Assembly (NCBI RefSeq): GCF_004341085.1
Contig: NZ_SLXW01000003.1
Span: 434,001 to 498,000, forward strand
Length of the DNA stretch: 64,000 nt
DNA from: Sphingomonas sp. PP-CE-1G-424
Lineage (GTDB): Bacteria; Pseudomonadota; Alphaproteobacteria; Sphingomonadales; Sphingomonadaceae
Reading direction: 5' to 3'
In this document: piece after piece, positions 34,404 to 43,349 of the stretch
Layout: every line of letters starts with the position of its first letter
Position numbering within the stretch: position 1 is the first letter of the stretch
Program-made: the position numbers and the translations under genes
The notes under the pieces: generated by a model
What the model was told of the DNA's origin: nothing
What the model saw: only the letters and a program-made list of their open reading frames with translations
Databases searched by the model: none

Positions 34404-36020
34404 TTACGCCGTCAGGCTGAGCGCGACCGCTTCCGCCACCTTGATACCGTCGACTGCGGCGGAGAGAATACCACCCGCATAGCCGGCGCCTTCGCCCGCC
34501 GGAAATAATCCTGCCGTATTCAGGCTGACGAAATCGTCGCCGCGCGTGATCCTGACCGGCGACGAGGTGCGCGTCTCGACGCCCGTGAGCACCGCGTCGG
34601 GGTGATCGTAGCCGGGGATCTCGCGGCCGAATGCCGGCAGCGCCTCGCGTAGCGCGGTGATCGCGAACTCGGGCAGGCATTCGGACAGGTCGGTCATGTG
34701 GACGCCAGGCTTGTACGACGGGATCACCGACCCGAGCGCGGTCGACGCGCGGCCCGCGAGCAGGTCGCCGATGCGTTGCGCGGGCGCCTTGTAGTTCGAC
34801 CCACCAGCAACATACGCTCGCGATTCCCAGTGGCGCTGCAGCTCGATCCCAGCGAGCGGGTGGCCGGGATAGTCGCGCTCGGGGTCGATGCCGATGACGA
34901 TCCCCGAGTTCGCGTTGCGTTCGTTGCGCGAATATTGGCTCATGCCGTTGGTCGCGACGCGGCCTTCCTCGGAGGTCGCGGCGACGACGGTCCCGCCGGG
35001 GCACATGCAGAAGCTGTAGACCGTCCGCCCATTCTTGCAGTGGTGCGATAGGCTGTACGCCGCGGCGCCGAGGTCGGGATGGCCGGCGCAGGGCCCGAAG
35101 CGTGCTTCGTCGATCCACGACTGTGGATGTTCGATCCGGACGCCGATCGAGAACGGCTTGGCCTCGACGTGGACGCCTTTGGCATGCAGCATCTCGAACG
35201 TGTCGCGCGCGCTGTGGCCGACCGCGAAGACGACGTGGTTGGCTTCGAGATAGTCGCCGGTGCTGAGATGGAGACCGCGGAGTTGGCGGGTGCCTGCCTC
35301 CTCGACGATGTCGAGACTGTCGACGCGGGTCGAGAAGCGGTATTCGCCACCGAGCGCCTCGATCGTCTCGCGCATGCTCTCGACCATCGTGACGAGGCGG
35401 AAGGTGCCGATATGCGGGTGTGCTTCGGTGAGGATTTCGGGTGGCGCGCCGGCTTTCACGAACTCGGTCAGGACTTTGCGGCCTAAGTGGCGCGGGTCCT
35501 TGATCTGGCTCCAGAGCTTGCCGTCGGAGAAGGTGCCGGCACCGCCCTCGCCAAACTGGACGTTGGACTCGGGATTAAGGACACTTTTGCGCCAGAGGCC
35601 CCAGGTGTCCTTGGTGCGCTCGCGGACGACCTTGCCGCGGTCGAGGATGATCGGGCGAAAGCCCATCTGCGCGAGGAGCAGGCCGGCGAACAGCCCGCAC
35701 GGGCCTGCGCCGACCACCACCGGGCGGGGGCCGGTGTAGCTTGCGCCGCCCTTGGTGACGAAGCGGTAGCCGGTGTCGGGGGTACGCTGGACGTGGCGAT
35801 CTTTCCGAAAGCGGGTGAGGACGGTGTCCTCATTCTTCAGCGTGACGTCGACCGAATAGACGAGCTGGATGTCCATCTTGTCGCGGGCATCGTGCGCGCG
35901 TCTGGCGACGGTGTAGCGGATCAGGTCGCGCGGGGTGACGCGCAGGCGGTCGCGGATCGCGGCGGGGAGCGCTTCGTCGGCGTGATTGAGCGGGAGCTTG
36001 AGGTCGGTGATGCGGAGCAT
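34404..36020 (-). CDS. FAD-dependent dehydrogenase of the COG2509 type
   Basis: A 538-residue flavoprotein of unknown substrate. An N-terminal ~90-residue ferredoxin-like region (MLRITDLKLPLNHADEAL) precedes a dinucleotide-binding GAGPCGLFAGLLLAQMG. QFGEGGAGTFSDGKLWS and the C-terminal FPAGEGAGYAGGILSAAVDG FAD segments mark the HI0933/COG2509 group. The start at 36020 was chosen because MLRITDLKL is the conserved beginning; the frame is open further upstream but reads as low-complexity antisense. It is divergent from cobO by 60 bases. A role linked to cobalamin or fatty-acid chemistry has not been shown for this group. Confidence 0.88.
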   Translation of the reverse strand: MLRITDLKLPLNHADEALPAAIRDRLRVTPRDLIRYTVARRAHDARDKMDIQLVYSVDVTLKNEDTVLTRFRKDRHVQRTPDTGYRFVTKGGASYTGPRPVVVGAGPCGLFAGLLLAQMGFRPIILDRGKVVRERTKDTWGLWRKSVLNPESNVQFGEGGAGTFSDGKLWSQIKDPRHLGRKVLTEFVKAGAPPEILTEAHPHIGTFRLVTMVESMRETIEALGGEYRFSTRVDSLDIVEEAGTRQLRGLHLSTGDYLEANHVVFAVGHSARDTFEMLHAKGVHVEAKPFSIGVRIEHPQSWIDEARFGPCAGHPDLGAAAYSLSHHCKNGRTVYSFCMCPGGTVVAATSEEGRVATNGMSQYSRNERNANSGIVIGIDPERDYPGHPLAGIELQRHWESRAYVAGGSNYKAPAQRIGDLLAGRASTALGSVIPSYKPGVHMTDLSECLPEFAITALREALPAFGREIPGYDHPDAVLTGVETRTSSPVRITRGDDFVSLNTAGLFPAGEGAGYAGGILSAAVDGIKVAEAVALSLTA

Positions 36021-36080
36021 GTCGGTCGCTCTAGCGCCGCGCGGCGCGATCCGCCATCGGGAGGACGAGAGGACTTGATC

Positions 36081-36680
36081 ATGCGGACCGACGACGAACA
36101 GAATGCCAAGAGCGCCAAGCGTAAGGAGGTCCACGATAAGATTGTCGCGAGCAAGACGATCGAGAAGGGGCTGGTCATCGTCCACACCGGCAAGGGCAAG
36201 GGCAAGTCGACCGCCGCGTTCGGCATGGTGGTGCGGATGATCGGGCATGGGCGCAAGGTCGGCGTGGTGCAGTTCGTCAAGGGCGCGATGGCGACCGGCG
36301 AGAAGGCGGTCTTCGACGCGTTCCCGGAGCTGTGCGAGTTCAAGCCGATGGGGGAGGGCTTCACCTGGGACACGCAGGATCGCGCTCGCGACATCGCGGT
36401 GGCGCGTGAGGCGTGGGACGAGGTGAAGCGGATGATCGCCGATCCGTCCTATGCGATGGTGGTGGCGGATGAGCTGAACATCGTGTTGCGCTATGAGTAT
36501 CTGCCGGTCGACGAGGTGCTCGCTGTCATGGCGGCGAAGCCCGAGATGACGCATGTCGTGGTGACCGGGCGGAATGCGCCGGATGCGCTGATCGAGATGG
36601 CGGACCTTGTGACCGAGATGACGCAAGTGAAGCATCCGTTCCGGTCGGGCGTGAAGGCACAGGCGGGCGTGGAGTTTTAG
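36081..36680 (+). CDS. cobO: Cob(I)alamin adenosyltransferase (CobA/CobO type)
   Basis: A 199-residue enzyme that transfers the adenosyl group of ATP to the cobalt of a corrinoid, needed both in synthesis and in salvage. The P-loop is VHTGKGKGKSTAAFG (~34-48); VGVVQFVKG and the C-terminal DEL/VVTGRNAPDALIE/VKHPF motifs are family hallmarks. A GAGAGGA ribosome site precedes the ATG. It opens the cobalamin region but lies upstream of the riboswitch, so it is not under that switch from its own promoter. Confidence 0.96.
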   Translation: MRTDDEQNAKSAKRKEVHDKIVASKTIEKGLVIVHTGKGKGKSTAAFGMVVRMIGHGRKVGVVQFVKGAMATGEKAVFDAFPELCEFKPMGEGFTWDTQDRARDIAVAREAWDEVKRMIADPSYAMVVADELNIVLRYEYLPVDEVLAVMAAKPEMTHVVVTGRNAPDALIEMADLVTEMTQVKHPFRSGVKAQAGVEF

Positions 36681-36715
36681 GCGGCTTCCTACTCTACGGC
36701 CCGTGACGACACCGT

Positions 36716-36799
36716 CCGTCATCCTGACGAAAGTCAGGACCCAGAGCCACGAGGGCCACCGCCCGTTACCCTGGGTCCTGACTTTCGTCAGGATGACGG
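36716..36799. repeat. Perfect 29-base inverted repeat
   Basis: Arms 36716-36744 and 36771-36799 are exact inverted copies (core CATCCTGACGAAAGTCAGGA), with a 26-base spacer containing ACCGCCCGTTACC. Each arm also holds its own CTGAC/GTCAG mini-hairpin. The spacer/arm junction shares CCAGGGTAACGGGCGGT (as reverse complement) with the repeat at 52843-52910, so both belong to one family. It lies between cobO and the cobalamin riboswitch. Confidence 0.85.
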
Positions 36800-36882
36800 G
36801 AGGGCGCGGGGACGGCTGGCGGACTTCTAACGGACGTAGCCGTGTCTTGCGCCGTGTCTTCCTCCCGCCTATCGCTGCCCCC

Positions 36883-37053
36883 GCGACAGGTTCCCCCGAC
36901 GCTCGCGCGGAGGGCGATGAAAATGGGAACGGGAAACACCCGGCTGCCCCTGCAACTGTACGCGGCGAGCCACCGTGCCTCATGCCATTGGGATACTCCC
37001 GAGAAGGCGGCGCGGACGGCGTTGACCCGCGAGCCAGGAGACCTGCCCGTCGC
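36883..37053 (+). promoter_or_regulatory. Cobalamin riboswitch
   Basis: The order of conserved blocks fits a B12 aptamer: closing stem GCGACAGGT (36883 on) with ACCTGCCCGTCGC, then GATGAAAATGGGAACGGGAA, GGCTGCCCCTGCAACTGTA and GCGGCGAGCCACC. GGATACTCCCGAGAAGGCG and the B12 box AGCCAGGAGACCTGCC (37032-37047) follow. It lies about 180 bases before the DUF1636-cobT-cobC-cobS run and should shut it down when adenosylcobalamin is plentiful. Confidence 0.92.
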
Positions 37054-37236
37054 GGTCGTCTTTCGTCCGGCCAGGGTGCGCCGAGCGGACGGGTAACACC
37101 CCGAGTGACGACATCGCTTCGCGTCTCGCGGAGGCCGGAGGCGTGCGCCTTTTGCCCTTCGCGCGGCGCGATATCGACTGTCCGAAGGGGTTCCTATGCC
37201 AAGTTCACAACGTTCCAATACCGTACGGGACCGGAC

Positions 37237-37644
37237 ATGCTGAAGCCGGTCGAAGACGGCGTCGCGGTGGTCGCATGCAACACGTGTCGCCATTCCGCCG
37301 ATGCCCGCGACGACGAGCACGGTCAGCGCGGCGGCGCGCGGCTCGTCAACGCATTGAAGTCGGTGCAGGCGAGCGATCCCGCCTATGCCGAGGTCGCGGT
37401 GCAAGAGATGCCGTGCCTGTTCGCGTGCCAGGATTTCTGCGCGATCCACCTCCGCGCACCCGCGAAAGTCGGCTATGTGCTCGGCCGGTTCGAGCCGACC
37501 GAAGACGCCGCGCGCGCGATCCTCGATTACGCGAGGCTCTACGGCGAGAGCGCGTTCGGGCAGGTGCCGTTCAAGCAATGGCCGCAGGGGGTGAAGGGCC
37601 ATTTCATCACGCGTACGCCGCCCGCCGGCTTTGTCGTCGAATGA
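37237..37644 (+). CDS. DUF1636 metal-binding-like protein
   Basis: A 135-residue soluble protein with cysteine pairs in VACNTCRHS (~14-22) and CLFACQDFCAIHL (~61-73). This is a likely metal or iron-sulphur site with a thioredoxin-like ferredoxin layout. The DUF1636 family is repeatedly found in cobalamin gene clusters but has no proven reaction. It is the first gene after the cobalamin riboswitch, and its stop overlaps the cobT start (ATGA), so its role is surely tied to B12. The start at 37237 gives the usual length; upstream codons run into riboswitch sequence. Confidence 0.85.
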   Translation: MLKPVEDGVAVVACNTCRHSADARDDEHGQRGGARLVNALKSVQASDPAYAEVAVQEMPCLFACQDFCAIHLRAPAKVGYVLGRFEPTEDAARAILDYARLYGESAFGQVPFKQWPQGVKGHFITRTPPAGFVVE

Positions 37645-38654
37645 CCGCGTTCGCTACGCCCGCTGCGTTTCTGGCGGCGTTGCGCGGTTTGCCGCAGGCC
37701 GACGCTGCCGCGCGATCCGCGGCGATCGCACGGCAGGGGGAACTGACCAAGCCACCGGGCTCGCTCGGAAGGCTGGAGGATATCGCGGTCTTCATGGCCG
37801 GCTGGCAGGGCAACCCGCTGCCCCGGCTCGATCGCGGGAGCGCGGTCGTGTTCGCGGGCAATCACGGCATCGTCGCGCGCGGGGTGAGCGCGTTTCCGGC
37901 TTCCGTCACAGCGCAGATGGTGGCCAATTTCGAGCATGGTGGTGCGGCGATCAACGCATTGTCGCGCGCGGCTGGCCTCGATCTCAAGATCGTGTCGCTC
38001 GACCTCGACCGGCCGACGGCGGATTTCACCGAAGCCCCGGCGATGTCGGAGGACGAGTGCCTTGCCGCGATCAACGCGGGCGCGGCGGCGGTCGCGGATG
38101 CGCCGGACCTTGTGGTGCTTGGCGAGATGGGCATCGGCAATTCCACCACCGCTGCGGCGCTGTGTCTGGCGAGCTTCGGCGGGTCGGCGAGCGACTGGGT
38201 CGGGCCGGGCACGGGGGTCGATGGCGAGGGTATTGGACGCAAGATCGCGGGCGTCGAGGCGGGAATCGCGTTGCACCGGGACGCGCTCATCACGCCGTTC
38301 GAGACCTTGCGACGGCTCGGAGGCCGCGAACTGGCGGCGATTGCGGGCGCTGTCGTGGCAGCGCGACTGGCGGGCGTACCGGTGATGCTCGATGGGTTCA
38401 TCTGCTGTGCGGCGGTCGCGCCGTTGGCGGCGGCCTGTCCCGACATCCTCGCGCACTGCCTGGCCGGGCATGTCTCCGCCGAACCGGGGCATCGGCGTGT
38501 GCTGGAGCGCATGCGGCTCGAGCCACTCCTGTCACTCGGGATGCGGCTGGGGGAGGGCAGTGGGGCTGCGACCGCGACCTTGCTCGTCCGCGCGGCGCTC
38601 GCAGTGCATGCCGAGATGGCGACGTTCGCCGAGGCGGGCGTTTCGGCGGCGTGA
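37641..38654 (+). CDS. cobT: Nicotinate-nucleotide:dimethylbenzimidazole phosphoribosyltransferase
   Basis: A 337-residue enzyme that activates the lower-ligand base by moving phosphoribose from nicotinate mononucleotide to 5,6-dimethylbenzimidazole, giving alpha-ribazole phosphate. Features are QGELTKPPGSLGRLE, FAGNHGIVARGVSAFP, GEMGIGNSTTAAA and the GMRLGEGSGA segment with the catalytic Glu305. The ATG overlaps the preceding stop, placing it in the riboswitch-controlled run. Length matches CobT (~350). Confidence 0.96.
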   Translation: MTAFATPAAFLAALRGLPQADAAARSAAIARQGELTKPPGSLGRLEDIAVFMAGWQGNPLPRLDRGSAVVFAGNHGIVARGVSAFPASVTAQMVANFEHGGAAINALSRAAGLDLKIVSLDLDRPTADFTEAPAMSEDECLAAINAGAAAVADAPDLVVLGEMGIGNSTTAAALCLASFGGSASDWVGPGTGVDGEGIGRKIAGVEAGIALHRDALITPFETLRRLGGRELAAIAGAVVAARLAGVPVMLDGFICCAAVAPLAAACPDILAHCLAGHVSAEPGHRRVLERMRLEPLLSLGMRLGEGSGAATATLLVRAALAVHAEMATFAEAGVSAA

Positions 38655-39220
38655 GCGCGCACATGCTGTATCTGATGCGGCATGGCGCGCCTGCGGTGCC
38701 GGGGCGGTTGCTCGGGCGGACCGACGACCCGGCAACCGAAGCGGGGATCGCCGCCTGCGTCGCGCGGGCTGACGGCCTCGCGGTGGACCGGATCGAGGCG
38801 TCCGACCTGATCCGCGCGCGCGCTTGTGCGGAGGCGATCGGAGGCCCACGAGGTGTTCCGGTAGGAATCGATCCATGCTGGCGGGAACTCGATTTCGGCG
38901 CTTGGGACGGACTAGCTCCCGCGGCAATCGACTCCGCAGCGTTGTCCGCGTTCTACGATGATCCCGACGCGTCGCCGCCGCCCGACGGTGAACGCTGGTC
39001 CGCGATGCAAAGCCGTATCGCGCGCGCACTGGTGGAAATGCCGTCGGTCTCGACGCTGGTCGTGACGCATGGCGGCGCCATCCGGGCGGCACTCGCGGAC
39101 TTGTGCGGGTTCGATCGGCGGCAGGTCTGGGCGTTCGATCTACCCTATGCCGCGCTTGTCTCGCTACGCATTTGGCCGGGCCAGACACGCACGGTGCAGA
39201 TCGTCGGGCTGGCGACGTGA
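38651..39220 (+). CDS. cobC: Histidine phosphatase, alpha-ribazole phosphatase-like
   Basis: A 189-residue histidine-acid-type phosphatase likely to remove the 5' phosphate from alpha-ribazole phosphate or adenosylcobalamin phosphate. The catalytic RHG is in YLMRHGAPAV, with RELDFGAWDG and VVTHGGAIRA giving the other active-site residues. The GTG start overlaps the cobT stop (GTGA); an ATG twelve bases later is an alternative. Its place between cobT and cobS supports the CobC assignment over a general phosphoglycerate-mutase-like enzyme. Confidence 0.88.
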   Translation: MSAHMLYLMRHGAPAVPGRLLGRTDDPATEAGIAACVARADGLAVDRIEASDLIRARACAEAIGGPRGVPVGIDPCWRELDFGAWDGLAPAAIDSAALSAFYDDPDASPPPDGERWSAMQSRIARALVEMPSVSTLVVTHGGAIRAALADLCGFDRRQVWAFDLPYAALVSLRIWPGQTRTVQIVGLAT

Positions 39221-39930
39221 CGCGGCTGATCGTCGCGTTCGGGTTCCTGACACGCTTGCCGATGCCGCGCGTCGACGTCGGCGCTGAGGATTTCGCGACG
39301 GCAATCCGCTTTTACCCGATCGTTGGCCTCGCGATCGGCGCGCTCGTTGCCGCGGCCGGCTGGATCGGTGCACTCGTCGATCCTTGGACGGGCGCCTGTG
39401 CCGCGCTGCTGACCTGGATCGCAGTTACTGGCGCGCTGCATCTCGACGGCCTTGCCGACCTCGCCGATGGTCTCGGCGCCGCGCATGGCGATCGGACACG
39501 GTTGCTCGCGGTCATGGCCGATCCGCATATCGGTAGCTTCGGTGTCGTCGCGATCGCCGGTCAGATGCTCGCCAAGCTCGTGCTGCTGCACGCAATAGGA
39601 ATTGGCTGGCCGTTGATCCTCATACCGTTCGCCGCACGGATGGGACCGCTGGTCTGGGCAAGGCTGTTGCCGCCGCTGCGTCCCGGTGGCCTCGGCGCCG
39701 CCGTTGCGGGTGCAGTGCGCACGCGTGACCTTCTGGGATGGGCGCTGTTACTCACGCTTGCCGCCGTCGCGGTACCGACGCTCGTCGCCCTGCCGCTGCT
39801 CGTGCTCGGCGTCGCGACCTGGCTGCGGCGGACGCTCGGCGGTGTGACGGGCGATGCGCACGGCGCCGGGATCGAGATCGTCGAGACCGGGCTGCTAGTA
39901 GCGCTCGCGGTGGCCGGCGCGCTCGCTTAG
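39217..39930 (+). CDS. cobS: Adenosylcobinamide-GDP ribazoletransferase
   Basis: A 237-residue integral membrane enzyme that joins alpha-ribazole to adenosylcobinamide-GDP, completing the coenzyme. It has several hydrophobic helices, FLTRLPMP at the start and the catalytic-region [17 protein letters not shown] with Asp residues, plus [11 protein letters not shown]. The GTG start overlaps the phosphatase stop (GTGA). The 3' end overlaps the 3' end of cobQ on the other strand by 36 bases. Confidence 0.94.
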   Translation: MTRLIVAFGFLTRLPMPRVDVGAEDFATAIRFYPIVGLAIGALVAAAGWIGALVDPWTGACAALLTWIAVTGALHLDGLADLADGLGAAHGDRTRLLAVMADPHIGSFGVVAIAGQMLAKLVLLHAIGIGWPLILIPFAARMGPLVWARLLPPLRPGGLGAAVAGAVRTRDLLGWALLLTLAAVAVPTLVALPLLVLGVATWLRRTLGGVTGDAHGAGIEIVETGLLVALAVAGALA

Positions 39931-41364
39931 CGCCAGCAGCGCGTCGAGATCGACATGACGTTCGAGCGTCGCGGCGATCGCATCGAGTGCGGCATCGATC
40001 GACGCACCGTGATCGGGCCCGCTGGCCTTGACGCCAAGCCGTGCGAGCCACGCCGCACGCTGCTCTGCGAGTGCGAGTAGACCGTGGATATAGCTCCCCG
40101 CCACCAGTCCGTCCGCACTCGTCGCGCCCTCGGGACTGCCATCGGCGCGGTGCCCGACCGGGCGCGCGGTTGCCGGCCCGGTCGTCGCGCCCATGTGCAT
40201 CTCGTAACCCTCGAACGCCGCCTCCTGCGATCGGCCGCTAACCCGAACGAGCGTTTTGCGACCCGTAAGCACTGTGTCGACGTCGAGCAGCCCCAATCCG
40301 TCAACGCGCCCTGCCGGCCCCTCGATCCCGTCTGGATCGGCAATGGTGCGACCGAGCATCTGATAGCCGCCGCACAGCCCAAGCACCGGTTTGCCACGGC
40401 GATGATGCGCGCGGATATCGATGTCCCAGCCTTGCGCGCGAACGAAAGCGAGATCGGGGATGGTCGCCTTGGAGCCGGCAAGTATGATCATGTCGACGTC
40501 GGGGATCGGCGAGCCAGGCGGCACCATTATTAGAGCGACGCCGGGTTCGAGACGGAGCGGATCGAGGTCGTCGAAATTGGCGATCCGCGGTGTGATCGGG
40601 CAGGCTATCGTGACTTTGCGTTGGGTGCTGGCAGCGGGACGTTCGAGGATCACCGCATCCTCGCTCGGCAGCCGCACCGCGTCGGTCAGCCACGGCACGA
40701 CACCGTACCCGCGCCATCCGCTGCGTGCCTCGATCGCGCGATAGCCATCGTCGAACAGCACAGGGTCGCCGCGGAACTTGTTGATCAGGAAGCCGTGGAT
40801 CATCGCGGCGTCGGCCGGATCGATGACCGCGCGCGTGCCGACGATCGCCGCGATCACGCCGCCACGGTCGATGTCGCCGACCAGCACCACCGGTACATCG
40901 GCAGCGCGGGCGAACCCCATGTTGGCGATGTCGCTGGCGCGCAGGTTGATCTCCGCGGGGCTGCCCGCGCCTTCGACGACGACGAGATCGCAGCCGGCCG
41001 ACAGTCGCTCGAAGCTGTCGAGCACGTCGACCAGCAGTCCTTCGCGTCCCTCCCGCCAGCGTGCGGCGGCGAGCGTACCACGGACCTGCCCGCGGACGAT
41101 CAATTGCGAGGTGCGGTCGCCTTGCGGCTTGAGCAGTACCGGATTCATGTCGACGCTTGGCTCGACGCGGCACGCGATCGCCTGCGTTGCCTGCGCGCGC
41201 CCGATCTCGCCACCATCGGCGGTGACGGCGGCGTTGTTGGACATGTTCTGTGGCTTGAACGGGCGCACCGAGAGCCCTCGATTGGCGAACGCGCGACATA
41301 GCCCCGCAACCAGCACCGACTTGCCGACATCCGAGCCGGTTCCCTGGAGCATCAGAGCGCCCAT
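39895..41364 (-). CDS. cobQ: Cobyric acid synthase
   Basis: A 489-residue glutamine-dependent amidotransferase that amidates four side chains (b, d, e and g) of adenosylcobyrinate a,c-diamide to make cobyric acid. The N-terminal synthetase domain has [18 protein letters not shown] and [11 protein letters not shown]. The C-terminal glutaminase-like domain has [13 protein letters not shown] with the nucleophile Cys and an SYIHGL segment with the catalytic His. The ATG at 41364 matches the family start; it overlaps the upstream cbiB stop by 13 bases. Confidence 0.96.
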   Translation of the reverse strand: MGALMLQGTGSDVGKSVLVAGLCRAFANRGLSVRPFKPQNMSNNAAVTADGGEIGRAQATQAIACRVEPSVDMNPVLLKPQGDRTSQLIVRGQVRGTLAAARWREGREGLLVDVLDSFERLSAGCDLVVVEGAGSPAEINLRASDIANMGFARAADVPVVLVGDIDRGGVIAAIVGTRAVIDPADAAMIHGFLINKFRGDPVLFDDGYRAIEARSGWRGYGVVPWLTDAVRLPSEDAVILERPAASTQRKVTIACPITPRIANFDDLDPLRLEPGVALIMVPPGSPIPDVDMIILAGSKATIPDLAFVRAQGWDIDIRAHHRRGKPVLGLCGGYQMLGRTIADPDGIEGPAGRVDGLGLLDVDTVLTGRKTLVRVSGRSQEAAFEGYEMHMGATTGPATARPVGHRADGSPEGATSADGLVAGSYIHGLLALAEQRAAWLARLGVKASGPDHGASIDAALDAIAATLERHVDLDALLALSERAGHRERY

Positions 41365-42290
41365 GCAATCCCTCCGGCAATCACGATAAGAAGGACGCAC
41401 ACCCCGCGGTAGACGCCAAGCGCAGCGCGAAGATCGACCGCGGTGACGTCGCGGCGGCCATCGCCGATATAGGGTTTGGCAAGGGTCAGCCCGTCATAGG
41501 CGATCGGGCCGGCGAGGCGAAGTTCGAGTACGCCCGCCATCGCCGCCTCGGGCCAGCCGGCGTTGGGTGAGGCGTGATTGCCGGCGTCGCGCCACATCGT
41601 TCGCAACCCACCGAGCCCCGCAACGCAGACCAGGACGCCGCTAAGCCTTGCCGGGATAAGGTTGGCCAGATCGTCGGTGCGCGCGGCGGCCCAGCCGAAC
41701 GCGCGCCAGCGGTCCTCGCGGTGACCGATCAGGCTGTCCGCCGTGTTGATCGCCTTGTACGCCCACAGCCCAGGGACGCCGGCCACGAGCAGCCAGAAGA
41801 GCGGTGCGACGACCCCATCGCAGAGGCTTTCCGCCAAGCTCTCGATCGCAGCGCTCGCGACGCCACTCTCGTCGAGCGATGCGACGTCGCGCCCGACGAT
41901 CATCCCGACGCGGGATCGTGCGGCTGGGAGCTCGCCGGCTTCGAGCGCTATCGCACACGGTACGACGTGATCGTACAGGCTGCGGATCGCCAGCCCGGGC
42001 GCCGCCAGCAGGCCCAGCCCGAGCCATGCGAGCGGACCGAGCGCAAAGCGGGCAAGCGCGACGAGCGCCAGGGCGGTGGCAATCGTCACGCTGAGCAGCA
42101 GGACCAGCGCCAGAACGCCGGCGACGCGCCGTTTCGCGAACGACCACGACGCCCTGTTCCAGTTTGTCTCCGTATACCCGATAAGGCGGGCGAAGCCGCC
42201 TACGGGGTGGCCGGCCCGTGCGTAAAGCGCCGCTGGCCAACCGATCGCGATGTCCAGTACCAGAGCGACCAGAGCGACGGGTTCAGCCAT
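41352..42290 (-). CDS. cbiB: Adenosylcobinamide-phosphate synthase (CbiB/CobD)
   Basis: A 312-residue polytopic membrane protein that couples aminopropanol (phosphate) to cobyric acid to form adenosylcobinamide (phosphate). Typical blocks are [47 protein letters not shown] and [13 protein letters not shown]. The ATG at 42290 overlaps the upstream cobD gene by eight bases. Nomenclature note: this is called cobD in Pseudomonas denitrificans. Part of a minus-strand run with cobD and cobQ. Confidence 0.95.
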   Translation of the reverse strand: MAEPVALVALVLDIAIGWPAALYARAGHPVGGFARLIGYTETNWNRASWSFAKRRVAGVLALVLLLSVTIATALALVALARFALGPLAWLGLGLLAAPGLAIRSLYDHVVPCAIALEAGELPAARSRVGMIVGRDVASLDESGVASAAIESLAESLCDGVVAPLFWLLVAGVPGLWAYKAINTADSLIGHREDRWRAFGWAAARTDDLANLIPARLSGVLVCVAGLGGLRTMWRDAGNHASPNAGWPEAAMAGVLELRLAGPIAYDGLTLAKPYIGDGRRDVTAVDLRAALGVYRGVCVLLIVIAGGIAWAL

Positions 42291-43257
42291 GCGCGAGGGC
42301 CGCATCGAGGCGGGCGAATGCGGCATCGTCGCCCGGCACGCCCAGTCTCAGCCATCGCGGCGCATAATCGAAGCGGCGGGTTAGGATGCCGGCGTGCGCG
42401 AGACGCTCGAATATCGCGTCGGCCGCATCGTGTTCGACCAGACGAAACAGCGGGCATTCGCCCGATGCGACGATGCCATGACCACACAGGAGCGCGTCGA
42501 GGCGATCGGCGCGCGCACCAATCGATCGGCGCGCCTGGGTTTGCCAAGCGGTATCAGGATAGGCCGCGCAGCCATAGGCGATCGCCTGCGCGGATACGGG
42601 CCAGCTTCCCAGCCTGCGGCGCATCGCAGTCGCGAGATCGACCGGCGCGATCATGAAGCCCAGGCGGAGCCCGGCGAGCCCGAAAAACTTGCCGAACGAG
42701 CGGAACACGACCGCGCGGTCGTCGGCGGTGAGATGCGGCACGATGCTGGTCTCGGGCACGACATCGGCAAACGCCTCGTCAACGACCAGCCACACGCCGC
42801 GTCGGGCGAGGCCAACGAGGCGCTCGGGCGCATCGCGCCGGCCATCGGGATTGTTGGGGTTCGCGAGCAACACGGTCCCGGTCGTCACGCCGTCGATCGC
42901 CGCGCGGTCGATACACTGGGGATTCGCGAAAGCCTCTGCATGCGTGCCGTAACTCGGGACGACGACCCGGAGCGGGGAGGGGAGGTCGAGCGCGTCCAGC
43001 GACCGCAGCCCGATCTCGCTGCCCGGCAGCGCGACGACGCGGTCAGGGGTGGTGCCGAATGTATCCGCTGCTACGGCCTCGAGTTCGAGCAGCGCATCGG
43101 GCGAAGGGAGCGCGTGCGTATCGACCTCGATCCAGGAGGGCGGCAACCAGGGTCGGGGATTGATCCCGGTCGACAGATCCAGCCACGGCCGCGGCGCGTC
43201 GGGATAAAGCCGCGCGGCAATATCGACCCTTCCTCCATGAACGCGCAGTGCCGACAT
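42283..43257 (-). CDS. cobD: L-threonine-O-3-phosphate decarboxylase (PLP enzyme)
   Basis: A 324-residue fold-type I aminotransferase-like enzyme that makes (R)-1-aminopropan-2-ol phosphate for the corrin side chain. VHGGRVDIAARLYP and LDLSTGINPRPWLP are the family beginning; LANPNNPDGRR and SFGKFFGLAGLRLGF carry the PLP-binding Lys190. First gene of the cobD-cbiB-cobQ run, with its start 92 bases from the divergent cobU. The symbol follows Salmonella usage; P. denitrificans calls it cobC. No riboswitch is seen in the divergent space. Confidence 0.93.
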   Translation of the reverse strand: MSALRVHGGRVDIAARLYPDAPRPWLDLSTGINPRPWLPPSWIEVDTHALPSPDALLELEAVAADTFGTTPDRVVALPGSEIGLRSLDALDLPSPLRVVVPSYGTHAEAFANPQCIDRAAIDGVTTGTVLLANPNNPDGRRDAPERLVGLARRGVWLVVDEAFADVVPETSIVPHLTADDRAVVFRSFGKFFGLAGLRLGFMIAPVDLATAMRRRLGSWPVSAQAIAYGCAAYPDTAWQTQARRSIGARADRLDALLCGHGIVASGECPLFRLVEHDAADAIFERLAHAGILTRRFDYAPRWLRLGVPGDDAAFARLDAALAHG

Positions 43258-43349
43258 ATCATCTTTCACACGATCAGACGGGCTTTCGCTTGATCTTCCC
43301 GGCGTCATCGTCATTCCGCTGACGCGCCGCAAGCGCGAAGGGGTGTGAA

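Noticed and set aside
36021..36983. Upstream extension of the COG2509 flavoprotein frame
   Set aside because: The extension is antisense to cobO and has no family similarity; the conserved start MLRITDLKL lies at 36020.
43258..43349. Second cobalamin riboswitch between cobD and cobU
   Set aside because: The 92-base divergent space is too short and lacks the B12 box and the GCTGCCCCTGCAACTG block.
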